From assembly GCA_029262375.1 (NCBI GenBank), contig JAJCZM010000051.1:248001-312000 (forward strand): DNA of 64,000 bases, in the 5' to 3' direction. Shown one piece after another: positions 8,985-16,952 of this stretch (within the stretch, counting starts at the first letter, position 1; every line of letters begins with the position of its first letter). The notes beneath the pieces were generated by a model. That model ran no database searches. It saw only the letters and a list, made by a program, of their open reading frames with translations, and was not told where the DNA came from. The position numbers were made by a program, and so were the translations under genes. Source of the stretch: Deltaproteobacteria bacterium. Lineage in GTDB: Bacteria > Desulfobacterota > Binatia > UBA1149 > SPBQ01.

Positions 8985-10146
8985 TGCGCAGTCCGCAGAA
9001 CTCTTCGTAGTCGATCAACTCGGTGATCGTGGGATTGTCTCCGCACATCGGGCACTTCGGATCGCGGCGCAGCTTGAAGATGCGGATGTTCATTCCGAGC
9101 GTCTCCACGTGTGCGAGTCTGCCGATCAGAGGCTCGCCGATGCCGAGGATCAGCTTCATGGCTTCGAGAGCCTGAATGCAACCCACCAACCCGGGCAACA
9201 CGCCCAACACGCCGGCTTCTTGGCAACTGGGAGCCATGCCGGGAGGGGGCGGTTCGGGAAACTGGCAGCGGTAGCACGGGCCCTCGCCTGGCGAGAAGAC
9301 AGTCGCCTGACCTTCGAACTGGAAGATACTGCCGTGCACGTTCGGCTTGCCGAGCATCACACAGGCATCATTCACCAGATAACGTGTTGGAAAGTTGTCA
9401 CAGCCATCGACGATGAGATCGTAGTCCTTGAAGATCTTCATCACATTGCTCGAGTCCAAGCGCGTGCGGTGCTCGACGATGTTGATGTCGGGGTTAAGCG
9501 CGTTAAGCGTCAGCTTCGCAGACTCGGTCTTGGCTACTCCGACGCGGTCGTTGGTGTGGATAATCTGCCGCTGCAAGTTCGACATGTCGACCACGTCATT
9601 GTCGACGAGGCCGATCGTGCCGACACCCGCCGCGGCAAGGTAGAGCGCGACCGGTGAACCGAGTCCGCCTGCACCGAGGCAGAGAACTTTTGCCTGTAAC
9701 AACTTCGCCTGCCCTTCCTCACCGACCTCTCCCAATAGGAAGTGACGACTATAGCGTTCGAGTTGATCGGCAGTGAACTGGAAGTCTTGCTTCCAATCTT
9801 TGCCCGCGCCTTTCCAGGCGCCGTAACCACCAGCCATCGACGTGACGTTGGTGTAGCCCATTTCTTTCAGGACCATCCCCGCCAACAGTGATCGCGTACC
9901 GCTCTGGCAGTAGGCGACGATCGGCTGATCTTTGTCGGGCAGCTTCCCCTCGACCTGCATCTCGAGAAAGCCGCGCGGAATACTCAGTGAAGCCGCCAGG
10001 TGTCCGGTTCGATACTCTTCTTTCTCACGGACATCCACGAGTGCGGGTGCTGCTGCGCCCGCGAGCGCTTTCTCGACTTCGTCTACCGAGAGTTCCGGAA
10101 CCTGACGACGGGCGTCGTCTACGATCTCTTGAAATGTTCTTGCCAT
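8950..10146 (-). CDS. Rhodanese-MoeB/ThiF fusion: sulfur-carrier adenylyltransferase
   Basis: 398 residues. N-terminal rhodanese domain (about 20-115) with active-site Cys80 in YCQSGTRS, then an E1-like ThiF/MoeB domain with the ATP motif GAGGLGS (158-164), DNDVVDMSNLQRQ (182-194) and zinc ligands Cys291/Cys294 and Cys365/Cys368. It should adenylate the C-terminus of a ubiquitin-like sulfur carrier (ThiS, MoaD or a cysteine-synthesis carrier) and help load sulfur. The better known MoeBR and MOCS3 proteins carry rhodanese at the C-terminus, so the domain order is reversed here. The ATG at 10146 follows a GGAGG with 7-bp spacing, which decides it over the open frame starting at 10167. No carrier gene is adjacent. 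Confidence 0.93.
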   Translation of the reverse strand: MARTFQEIVDDARRQVPELSVDEVEKALAGAAAPALVDVREKEEYRTGHLAASLSIPRGFLEMQVEGKLPDKDQPIVAYCQSGTRSLLAGMVLKEMGYTNVTSMAGGYGAWKGAGKDWKQDFQFTADQLERYSRHFLLGEVGEEGQAKLLQAKVLCLGAGGLGSPVALYLAAAGVGTIGLVDNDVVDMSNLQRQIIHTNDRVGVAKTESAKLTLNALNPDINIVEHRTRLDSSNVMKIFKDYDLIVDGCDNFPTRYLVNDACVMLGKPNVHGSIFQFEGQATVFSPGEGPCYRCQFPEPPPPGMAPSCQEAGVLGVLPGLVGCIQALEAMKLILGIGEPLIGRLAHVETLGMNIRIFKLRRDPKCPMCGDNPTITELIDYEEFCGLRSGGGESSADAA

Positions 10147-10254
10147 GCGAAGGCCTCCGAATAGCACGTACTCGACGCGCGACTCCCCTAACTGGGTAAA
10201 GCGCGCGCGCCTTGCGAATCATCAATAATAGCCTCGCGGCTGCGGTCTTGGTAG

Positions 10255-10479
10255 TCAACCCTGAAGCCCGTCGTAGAGTTCGGCACGGTAGCGGAGCCAC
10301 GACGCGACGGCGCGAGCGTACGACGGAGAGACAAAAGCCCTGGGCCAATTGACCGCTGTCAACAAGGGCCAGCGCCTGGAGAGGTAGAGCGGGTCGGCGG
10401 TCGCTCCGAAAAAGAAACTCAGCTTTTCACGGTCGGCGATACGGAACAGCCCCGCTCGCCAAAGGTAGTAGAAGATCAC
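10255..10479 (-). CDS. Small hypothetical protein coupled to nuoI
   Basis: 74 residues, no recognised family; aromatic-rich (MIFYYLWRAGLF, LSFFFGATADPLYLSRRW). Its ATG overlaps the nuoI stop as ATGA, the classic arrangement for translational coupling, which is the main reason to believe it. It is 108 bp from the rhodanese-MoeB start. It could be a tightly linked small gene of the lineage or a chance frame. Confidence 0.45.
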   Translation of the reverse strand: MIFYYLWRAGLFRIADREKLSFFFGATADPLYLSRRWPLLTAVNWPRAFVSPSYARAVASWLRYRAELYDGLQG

Positions 10480-11072
10480 CGCTCGCGCAGCACCGGCGCC
10501 TGATCCTCGCGCTCGTAGCGCTCCAACATGATCTCCATCAGACGCCCCTCGCCTTCATCTGCGATGACGTGTGATCGGCCCATGAGTAGCTGCTTGTCTT
10601 CGATGAAATCTTCACGCCGAAAACCCGCAACTGTCGGGTGCACCGCGGTGTCCATGCGGATGGCATCGCAGGGGCAGGCCTCGACACACATGCCGCAATA
10701 GATGCAGCGAAGCGTATCGATCTCGTAACGGACGGGAAATTTCTCCACCGTCTCGTCGGGATGCTCACCGGCTTCGATGTGGATGCAGCGTGCCGGGCAC
10801 GCCGTCGCACACAGGAAACACGATGTGCAGCGCACGGACCCGTCGTCTTTCAGCGTCAGGCGATGACTTCCGCGGTAGTCGGGCCCATACTTCTGATACT
10901 CATCCGGATAATTCATCGTCGTCGCAGCAGTCAGGTTTTTGACCCAGCCGAACTGATGGAAGATGTGGATGAATAGATTGCGCCAGAATCGTCTACCGGT
11001 GATGTAGAGTCCCGAAAGGATCTCTGGAACGTAGATACGCTCACGGAACGAGAGTTCTTCCGGTCGTCGCAT
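10476..11072 (-). CDS. nuoI: NADH-quinone oxidoreductase subunit I (two [4Fe-4S])
   Basis: 198 residues from the ATG at 11072. This is the ferredoxin-like complex I subunit with clusters N6a and N6b: ligands Cys82, Cys85, Cys88, Cys92 (CTSCFLCATACPARC) and Cys123, Cys126, Cys129, Cys133 (CIYCGMCVEACP). An amphipathic N-terminus (residues 15-45) would lie on the membrane. The frame is open to 11180, but that extension overlaps the GST gene and is Arg/Ser-rich, so the internal ATG is preferred. It is isolated from nuoB-F-G by five kilobases and sits 13 bp after a GST gene. Confidence 0.95.
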   Translation of the reverse strand: MRRPEELSFRERIYVPEILSGLYITGRRFWRNLFIHIFHQFGWVKNLTAATTMNYPDEYQKYGPDYRGSHRLTLKDDGSVRCTSCFLCATACPARCIHIEAGEHPDETVEKFPVRYEIDTLRCIYCGMCVEACPCDAIRMDTAVHPTVAGFRREDFIEDKQLLMGRSHVIADEGEGRLMEIMLERYEREDQAPVLRER

Positions 11073-11085
11073 GCTCGGCTTCGCC

Positions 11086-11694
11086 TCAGGACGCCTTCGG
11101 CAACGATCCGATGCTCGGACGCCCTGCGAGACGGCTGATCCACGCACGCACGTTGCCGAGTGAAGCATCGACGGACACACCTAGACGATCGAGGCTCATG
11201 AGAGCCGGAGCAAAAGAGATGTCCGCGAGGCTCAGCTCACCGACGAGAAACTCTTTGCCGACGAGTTGGCCGTTGAGCATCGCCAGGCCCTTGCCGAGAA
11301 CCGCATTCGCGCGCTTCACGAGCACGTCGTCACGGTCCAGCACACCCTTTTTCATTTCGCGCTCGATCGCCATGGCGGGAAGCGTGAACGAGGTGTCGGC
11401 ATAGTCTTCGAGCAGCCGAACTCGCGCGAGAAGATCGGAGTCGTCGGGCCGCAGAGACGGTTCAGGATACTCGTCCTCGAGGTACTCGTTGATAACCGTC
11501 GAGTCGTAGACAACGGTATCGTCATCGACGAGAACCGGAACCTGACCAAACGGATTGAGCTTGAGGAATTCGGGCTGTCGGTGCTGGTTGGCGCCCATGT
11601 CCACAGTCACGAGATCGTAGTCCCAGTCCTTCTCGGCCAGAACGATTCGGACCTTCATACCGAAGGGACAATCGGGATGATCGTAAAGCGTCAT
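11086..11694 (-). CDS. Glutathione S-transferase family protein
   Basis: 202 residues: an N-terminal thioredoxin-like domain with DHPDCPFGMKVR (Cys9), the cis-proline segment FGQVPVLVDD and the glutathione-contact VVYDSTVINEYLEDEYP, then an all-helical C-terminal domain with the GELSLADISFAP signature. It may be a detoxifying enzyme or an SspA/ClcS-like member; activity cannot be read from sequence. First gene of a GST-nuoI-small ORF unit, with a promoter-like sequence about 130 bp upstream. Confidence 0.9.
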   Translation of the reverse strand: MTLYDHPDCPFGMKVRIVLAEKDWDYDLVTVDMGANQHRQPEFLKLNPFGQVPVLVDDDTVVYDSTVINEYLEDEYPEPSLRPDDSDLLARVRLLEDYADTSFTLPAMAIEREMKKGVLDRDDVLVKRANAVLGKGLAMLNGQLVGKEFLVGELSLADISFAPALMSLDRLGVSVDASLGNVRAWISRLAGRPSIGSLPKAS

Positions 11695-11822
11695 CGTGCT
11701 TCTCGTACTCCTCTGTTTGTAGCCCGCCGCAGTCCGGCACCAACTTACAACTGCGCTCTGTTACAACGCGTTCTTAGGGAACGCTTTTTGGAACGCGTTT
11801 TGCGCGCGCCTAAGCTTGCCGC

Positions 11823-11851
11823 AGCCTAGAACAATCGGTGTACGGGTGCAA
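11823..11851 (-). promoter_or_regulatory. Candidate sigma-70 promoter for GST-nuoI
   Basis: On the minus strand TTGCAC (11846-11851) and TAGGCT (11823-11828) are separated by 17 bp. They lie in the 196-bp gap upstream of the GST gene. The downstream leader contains GAACGC/AACGCGTT short repeats (11767-11803). Match to consensus only; moderate at best. Confidence 0.3.
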
Positions 11852-11890
11852 TTTTGCGGGGTTTCCGAAGCACAATGTCGCGGGCCATCT

Positions 11891-12523
11891 CTAGCCGTCG
11901 CCGTGGAGCCGTCGCCGCACAGGTTCGAACGAGCGACGGTGAATCGCACAGGGCCCCAGTCGATCTAGCGCCTCCATGTGTGCAGCCGTCCCATAGCCCA
12001 TATGACGACTGAACCCATAGCCTGGGAACTCCCCGTCCAGCCGCGTCATGAGGTCGTCTCGGTAGACCTTGGCGATGATAGAGGCCGACGCCACCGAGTA
12101 GATGAAGGAATCCGCCTTGACGTACGCCATCTGCCGCGTCTCCACCTCGGGAATCGTACGCGCATCAACCAAGAGGTAGTCGGTCTCGCCTAGCGCCAGC
12201 ACCGCGCGTCGCATGGCTTCGAGCCCGGCCGCGTGAACTCCCAGCCCATCCACCTCCTCGACCTCGACCACACCGACCGCAGCGGATTCCGCCGTACCTC
12301 TGATCTGAAGGGCGAGCTGCTCGCGGCGCTTGGCGGACAGTTTTTTCGAGTCGGCCACGTCGAGCCCGCCGGCGTGAGCAGCCGGAAACACAACGGCAGC
12401 AGCAACGACCGGGCCGGCCAGGGGGCCAATGCCAACCTCATCGACGCCGGCCACTCTGAGACAGCCGAGATCCCACAGCAGCTTCTCGAGCGCCAGAGGT
12501 TCGGGGACAACGAGACCAGCCAT
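11891..12523 (-). CDS. rnhB: Ribonuclease HII
   Basis: 210 residues, normal length. Cleaves the RNA strand at single ribonucleotides in DNA. Catalytic acidic residues seen: Asp28-Glu29 in GVDEVGIGPLAGP, Asp120 (LLVDARTIP) and Asp156 (AKVYRDDLM); the DSKKLS and GYGFSRHMGYGT blocks are also present. Odd: the strongly conserved GRG after the first Asp-Glu is GIG here, Arg replaced by Ile at residue 32. The gene stops within 8 bp of nothing else and begins 7 bp after the HEAT-protein stop, so the two are probably co-transcribed. Confidence 0.93.
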   Translation of the reverse strand: MAGLVVPEPLALEKLLWDLGCLRVAGVDEVGIGPLAGPVVAAAVVFPAAHAGGLDVADSKKLSAKRREQLALQIRGTAESAAVGVVEVEEVDGLGVHAAGLEAMRRAVLALGETDYLLVDARTIPEVETRQMAYVKADSFIYSVASASIIAKVYRDDLMTRLDGEFPGYGFSRHMGYGTAAHMEALDRLGPCAIHRRSFEPVRRRLHGDG

Positions 12524-12530
12524 CGGTCCC

Positions 12531-13781
12531 TCAGTTTTTCTGGGGCGAATTGAACTGCATGACGATCGCGATCAGATCGCGGATCGCACCGTCTTCATGC
12601 GTTTCGTGCTGCTGCCTGAGAAATGCCTCGCAGTCGGCGCAGGGTTTGCCGACCTGCTTGAGCGCCACAACACTGCCGATCATCGCTTCGCTCGGGCCCT
12701 CCGCCACTGCTTTCTTCAAGACACCGACGGCGGCCGCAGACCCCACCTTCGCAAGCGCCATGGCTGCAGCCCGACTGCTGTCGTCGCCACGAAATAGCGC
12801 CCCTCGTAGTGCGGGGACCACCTTGTCACTACCGGTCCGGCCCAATCCATCGCAGGCGGAACTGCGCACGTTCTCCGCATCGTCAGATTCGAGTAGCGCA
12901 GCCACGCTCGCTAGCGCGCCCGAGTCGTCACCGCTGCGAGCGGCCAACTCCCCGAAGGCCCATGCGCGGACATCCCCAGACTTGGACTTGGCGAGCACGG
13001 CAACCTCGTCGGTCGGTCGCTCAGTGCCTAGCAGCGAAAGTGCGCGCAGCGCCGCCGCACCGATCGAGTCCTCGTGCTCTGCGAGCTTCTCGAGGCCCGG
13101 TTTGGCGCCGGTGAGTCCGGCGCGACCGATCGCGTCCAGGATGCCTACGCGCTGCTTGGCAGGCGCGTCGCCGCCCGCGAACGCGAGCATATCGGTGTAC
13201 GCCTTCTCCGTGATGTGTGTGAGCGTTCGCCCGGTCAGGAAGTTGACTGAATCTTCGCTAAGCACACCAGTAGCCGAACTAAGTGCCCCGGCGACGATCT
13301 CTCCTTGGCGCAGCTTACGATCGGGCATGCCCATGTCGAGCGTCTCCGCCCAGGCCTTCCCTAGTGCCTTCGCTCCCTCTACGTCGTCTCCGGAGAACGC
13401 ATATCTACTTCCGCCCAACACTTCGTGCCGCGGCGTGGTCGGTAGATTGTCACGCCAATACTTGGTGCGCGGAAGCACGCGCAACGGTGCGACGAAGCTG
13501 CGGCCCTTCTCGAACGGTACCGGGTCATCGGCTTTGACGACCTCGTGTACGACCAGAACGCTACGCGGCTTGCCGTAGCGCGCGTGGATCAGCTCGCTGA
13601 TCCGGCCGGGGAACGCGAGTAGACGCCCATCGCGATACTTCATGGGGTCGATCACGTCGATCACCCCGAAGGCCCATGAGTCCTGGATATGATCGTAAAA
13701 GGTTTTGGTCTGATTCGCGTGGACTGCCGTTCCCAGACAGAGCAGCATCACAACGGCAACGGACGTACGTAGTACTCTCAA
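12531..13781 (-). CDS. Secreted HEAT-repeat protein
   Basis: 416 residues. It opens with a Sec signal peptide (residues 1-22, hydrophobic core VAVVMLLCLGTAVHA), has a unique region with a beta-strand-like FPGRISELIHARYGKPRSV block, then HEAT-type alpha repeats from about residue 215 to 400 (ALRALSLLGTERP, AWAFGELAARSG, SSACDGLGRTG, AAAMALAKVGSAAAV). A likely periplasmic protein-protein adaptor of unknown role. TTG start at 13781 preceded by GGGAG. The pair of cysteines in KPCADCEAF near the end could bind a metal or form a disulfide. Confidence 0.85.
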   Translation of the reverse strand: MRVLRTSVAVVMLLCLGTAVHANQTKTFYDHIQDSWAFGVIDVIDPMKYRDGRLLAFPGRISELIHARYGKPRSVLVVHEVVKADDPVPFEKGRSFVAPLRVLPRTKYWRDNLPTTPRHEVLGGSRYAFSGDDVEGAKALGKAWAETLDMGMPDRKLRQGEIVAGALSSATGVLSEDSVNFLTGRTLTHITEKAYTDMLAFAGGDAPAKQRVGILDAIGRAGLTGAKPGLEKLAEHEDSIGAAALRALSLLGTERPTDEVAVLAKSKSGDVRAWAFGELAARSGDDSGALASVAALLESDDAENVRSSACDGLGRTGSDKVVPALRGALFRGDDSSRAAAMALAKVGSAAAVGVLKKAVAEGPSEAMIGSVVALKQVGKPCADCEAFLRQQHETHEDGAIRDLIAIVMQFNSPQKN

Positions 13782-13802
13782 TTCTCGTTCTCCCGAAAAG
13801 AA

Positions 13803-13834
13803 AATGGCGGAGGCCGCCTACGACCTCCGCCATT
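13803..13834 (-). terminator. Intrinsic terminator after the FrhB-like gene
   Basis: A perfect 11-bp inverted repeat AATGGCGGAGG / CCTCCGCCATT (13803-13813 and 13824-13834) with a 10-nt loop. On the minus strand the stem is followed by TTTTCTTTT. This fits transcription stop for the gene ending at 13869 and separates it from the HEAT gene. A second GC stem (GCCCCCG / CGGGGGC) lies just upstream around 13847-13868. Confidence 0.8.
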
Positions 13835-13868
13835 CTAGCAAGGCTTGCCCCCGTAAAAAACGCGGGGG

Positions 13869-15128
13869 CTAAGCGTCTGGGGGCGGCATGTACCATGGAG
13901 GCCGCACGGCCTCGATGCCGCGCTCAGGAACGGGCACACGCTGATGCTGTCGTCTCGCGAGCCGCAGAAGTACCTTCAGCGAGGTCTCGAAATTCTCGAT
14001 AGGCTGCACCTCGAGTAGGCCGTCGTCGATCATCGAATGCATGAAGCGTCGTCCGGCATCAGTTCGCGCGATCGTAATGGTCCAATCCATCGCGCCGACA
14101 CCGCCGCAGGAGACGTCGGAGAGTTCGGCAGAGAAGTCGCCGCAATGGTGACACTCGGGACGCGCGTACTCTTGCGCTTCCTTCAGCGGGATGGTCACGA
14201 CCTCACCGTCCTTCTTGTATATGAGAACTTCACCTTTGACGTTGAACTTCTTGATCTGATCAAGCGGGATACCCATCTCGTTCTGTATCTTCTTGATCAT
14301 GAGTCCGTCGAAATCGAAGACTTCAGAACATAGCAGTCCGATTCGTAGCGCGATGCGATCCATCGGATCTTTCAGGCTCTTGGCCTGACGCTCAATGTGC
14401 TTCGGTTTCTTCTTGCCGTTGTCGAGAAAGCCCTCGTCCTTGTACTGCCCTTTGCGCGTCGGGGTGATCTGGCAGGGCACCCCCACGAACGCGACCTTCT
14501 CGCATTCCTTGTCGACGGCCTGCTGGAGCGCGAGATCGTTGGCTACGTATGTGTACCAAGAACCGGCGGCAGCCATCACACCTTCCGGTGTAGTTTCGCA
14601 GCTCGGGATCGGCGAGCACGGCGCCTCGGGATCCGGCGACGAGACACAGGCTCCGTCGAACAACCCTTTCTCCATGCCGTAGACCAGCATTGCCGTGACG
14701 ACTCCGCCGTCTTGACAGTTCTCGAGAATTCGCGGGTCCTTCGCTCGAGCGACGAAGATCTCCTGATAGGGTCCGAATCCACCATTGTAGACGTCGCCTT
14801 CCTCTTCGCCGAAGACGGTGTCGTGCATCGAAAACTCACGCGGTCCGAGACGCGGACAGACCTGCGCGCAAACGTCGCAACCGATCCCTTCACTAATTCC
14901 GCAGAAGTCGAACTCGCCGTTCTTCTTCGCCACCTGCTTCGGCTTGCTGTCGATGTACTCGATGACGTTGTGCGGGCAGACGAGCACGCAGGTACCGCAC
15001 TCGCAGCACGAGCCGTAGTCCACCACGTCGTTCATCATTTCCTTGAACGAAGGATTGTCCTTGAAAGAAGGATTGGCTGAGTCAGACAAAATTAAATCTC
15101 CCGCGCTACTGCGGACATTCTCGGCCAT
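13869..15128 (-). CDS. Coenzyme F420 hydrogenase/dehydrogenase beta-subunit-like iron-sulfur protein
   Basis: 419 residues from the ATG at 15128. N-terminal ferredoxin-type clusters: Cys42, Cys44, Cys47, Cys51 (CCECGTCVLVCP) and Cys76, Cys84, Cys87, Cys91 (GCDVCAQVCP). Then an FrhB-type flavin domain with ENCQDGGVVTAMLVYGMEKG, VGVPCQI and the late ECHHCGDFSAELSDVSCGG block. Relatives reduce or oxidise F420 or, in plants, hydroxymethyl chlorophyll; the real electron partner here cannot be told. Residues 19-28 hold a short duplication (NPSFKD, NPSFKE) encoded by a near-perfect 18-bp tandem repeat. It lies 55 bp after apt and ends at a clear terminator. Confidence 0.88.
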   Translation of the reverse strand: MAENVRSSAGDLILSDSANPSFKDNPSFKEMMNDVVDYGSCCECGTCVLVCPHNVIEYIDSKPKQVAKKNGEFDFCGISEGIGCDVCAQVCPRLGPREFSMHDTVFGEEEGDVYNGGFGPYQEIFVARAKDPRILENCQDGGVVTAMLVYGMEKGLFDGACVSSPDPEAPCSPIPSCETTPEGVMAAAGSWYTYVANDLALQQAVDKECEKVAFVGVPCQITPTRKGQYKDEGFLDNGKKKPKHIERQAKSLKDPMDRIALRIGLLCSEVFDFDGLMIKKIQNEMGIPLDQIKKFNVKGEVLIYKKDGEVVTIPLKEAQEYARPECHHCGDFSAELSDVSCGGVGAMDWTITIARTDAGRRFMHSMIDDGLLEVQPIENFETSLKVLLRLARRQHQRVPVPERGIEAVRPPWYMPPPDA

Positions 15129-15183
15129 CCCTGCAGGCGAAACAACACGCGCAGCTAGTTGATGGGGGCACAGCGCCACACGA

Positions 15184-15696
15184 TCAGTCGTATCGCAGCA
15201 GCGCGTATGCCCCGAGCGGGGCGAGACGTTCGCACCCCCCGAGGAATCCGAGTTCGATGATAAACGCGCACTCGACGATCTCGGCACCGAGCTTCAGGAC
15301 CAGGTCGGATGTCGCGCGGGCCGTTCCACCGGTCGCCAGAAGATCGTCTACGATCAGCACCCTCGCGCCGGGCTCGATCGCGTCCACGTGCATCTCCAGA
15401 CTGTCGGTACCGTATTCGAGATCGTACGTGACACTATTAGTGTGGTACGGAAGTTTGCCCGGTTTGCGTGCAACCACCAGACCGACCCCCAGTTCGTAGG
15501 CGACCGGCGCCCCCACGATGAAACCTCTGGACTCGATACCGACCACGGCATCAATCTTCCCGCGATAGCGCTCGGCGATTTGTTCGACGATCCAACGCAA
15601 GGCCGCAGCGTCGCTGAGGACCGGAGTGATGTCTTTGTAGACGATACCCGCCTTAGGGAAGTCAGGTACGTCGCGGACGAGCGCTGCGATATCCAT
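15184..15696 (-). CDS. apt: Adenine phosphoribosyltransferase
   Basis: 170 residues, normal length. Converts adenine and PRPP to AMP in purine salvage. The N-terminal VPDFPKAGIVYKDITPVL (9-26) and the PRPP-binding loop VLIVDDLLATGGTARA (112-127) are both diagnostic. It sits 21 bp after the NlpD-like gene and 55 bp before the FrhB-like gene, all minus strand. Confidence 0.96.
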   Translation of the reverse strand: MDIAALVRDVPDFPKAGIVYKDITPVLSDAAALRWIVEQIAERYRGKIDAVVGIESRGFIVGAPVAYELGVGLVVARKPGKLPYHTNSVTYDLEYGTDSLEMHVDAIEPGARVLIVDDLLATGGTARATSDLVLKLGAEIVECAFIIELGFLGGCERLAPLGAYALLRYD

Positions 15697-15717
15697 GCAG
15701 CCGTGGGTACGACGCGC

Positions 15718-16422
15718 TTACGACCGAGGCAAATAGTACAGAGGATTGCGGGCAACGTTATTCTTACGGATCTCGAAATGCAGCTGCCACGCCGATGCAT
15801 CCCCCGATCGCCCCACCGTGGCGATACGCTGGCCGCGCCGGATGTTCGTCCCCTTGCCTACGAGGTTCGAATCGTTGTGAGCGTACACGGACGCAAAACC
15901 GTCTGCGTGCTCGAGAATGATGACGTTGCCATACCCGGTCAGACGGTCGCTGAATATGACCCGCCCGGCACGCGCAGCCAGAACGGGGGCACGCGGAGAC
16001 GCCGCAATGTCGATCCCATCATGATGGCCTCGCGTACGTTTACCGAAGCTAGAAGCGACCTTGCCACTGGCCGGCCACGAGAAGCCATCTTTGCCGGCGA
16101 CGCCCGCCGGTCCTGTGCCGATACTGGGGCTGGGGCGCGCCGCACTTGTTGAAACAGGAGTAATCAGATTGACCGGCAATCGTCGACGCGCATCAGGAAT
16201 GAAAAGACGATCGCCGGGAGCGAGTTCATACGGCGTACGAATTCGATTGACGCGTGCGAGCTTCGAGTACGACATCCCGTACGCCTTACCGATTCGATAA
16301 AGATTCTCGCCGGGCGCAACAACGTGCGTGATTCCGGTCGCACAGCCCAACACGGACGTGGCGGCACAGACCGCGAGAATCGCAACTAACCTTTTTACTA
16401 CCACCGCACCCACGACAGCCAA
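15718..16422 (-). CDS. nlpD: NlpD-like lipoprotein with LysM and LytM (M23) domains
   Basis: 234 residues from a TTG at 16422; GTG codons at 16413 and 16404 are alternatives. Lipobox SVLGC puts lipidated Cys27 after a short signal peptide; LysM near 33-77 (VVAPGENLYRIGKAYGM); M23 domain near 115-228. Zinc ligands His134 and Asp138 (HHDGID) and His215 are present, but the HxH motif reads QLH, its first His being Gln213. The whole C-terminus (YAHNDSNLV, LHFEIRKNNVARNPLYYLPRS) closely follows E. coli NlpD, an activator of cell-wall amidases in division. The neighbouring surE gene repeats the enterobacterial surE-nlpD linkage. Confidence 0.88.
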   Translation of the reverse strand: MAVVGAVVVKRLVAILAVCAATSVLGCATGITHVVAPGENLYRIGKAYGMSYSKLARVNRIRTPYELAPGDRLFIPDARRRLPVNLITPVSTSAARPSPSIGTGPAGVAGKDGFSWPASGKVASSFGKRTRGHHDGIDIAASPRAPVLAARAGRVIFSDRLTGYGNVIILEHADGFASVYAHNDSNLVGKGTNIRRGQRIATVGRSGDASAWQLHFEIRKNNVARNPLYYLPRS

Positions 16423-16432
16423 CTACCCCTTG

Positions 16433-16909
16433 CTAGTGCTTGATGAAGATCTCAATCGCTGACGCGCCCGTGAGAACGGCAGCCGTGACGAGCGCCCCGG
16501 CTATCAACACTCCGAGCGTCGCCGCAATCATGTACTGCGCGAACGTGAAGCCGAGCAGATATGCCCCGAGCGCGCCCGAGTATACGCCCGAGCCGGGCAA
16601 GGGAACTCCGATGAACAATGCCAAGCCGAGCGTGCCCCATCGATCCACGTAGCTCTCAACGTTATGTCTCGCGCGGAGCACGAGTTTTTCATAGAGGTCA
16701 TTGATCCATCCTACCTGAAGGAACAGATGGATCCCCTTGTCGAGAAACAGCCAAACGATGGGAGCGAGGGCAATGTTGGCTACGATACAACCGGCAACCA
16801 CCATCCACGCCGGCAGCGCGTCATCGATCAGGCCCCAGGGGATACTGGCGCGCAGCTCCAACGTCGGCACGAACGTGAGCGCAATCAGCCATAACATCTT
16901 CATCCCCAT
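16433..16909 (-). CDS. Small multidrug export family membrane protein
   Basis: 158 residues with four hydrophobic segments (about 5-22, 30-58, 92-120, 126-150). It matches the small multidrug-export protein family (PF06695-type) by the N-terminal FVPTLELRASIPWGL and the central FIGVPLPGSGVYSGALGAYLLG. The transport role is only assumed from the family name. Alternative starts at Met3 or Met5. It lies between surE (43 bp upstream) and the NlpD-like gene (10 bp downstream). Confidence 0.88.
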   Translation of the reverse strand: MGMKMLWLIALTFVPTLELRASIPWGLIDDALPAWMVVAGCIVANIALAPIVWLFLDKGIHLFLQVGWINDLYEKLVLRARHNVESYVDRWGTLGLALFIGVPLPGSGVYSGALGAYLLGFTFAQYMIAATLGVLIAGALVTAAVLTGASAIEIFIKH

Positions 16910-16952
16910 CCACTCTTCCCCTATCGGCCGGCGCCGAAACGCCTGATGCCCG

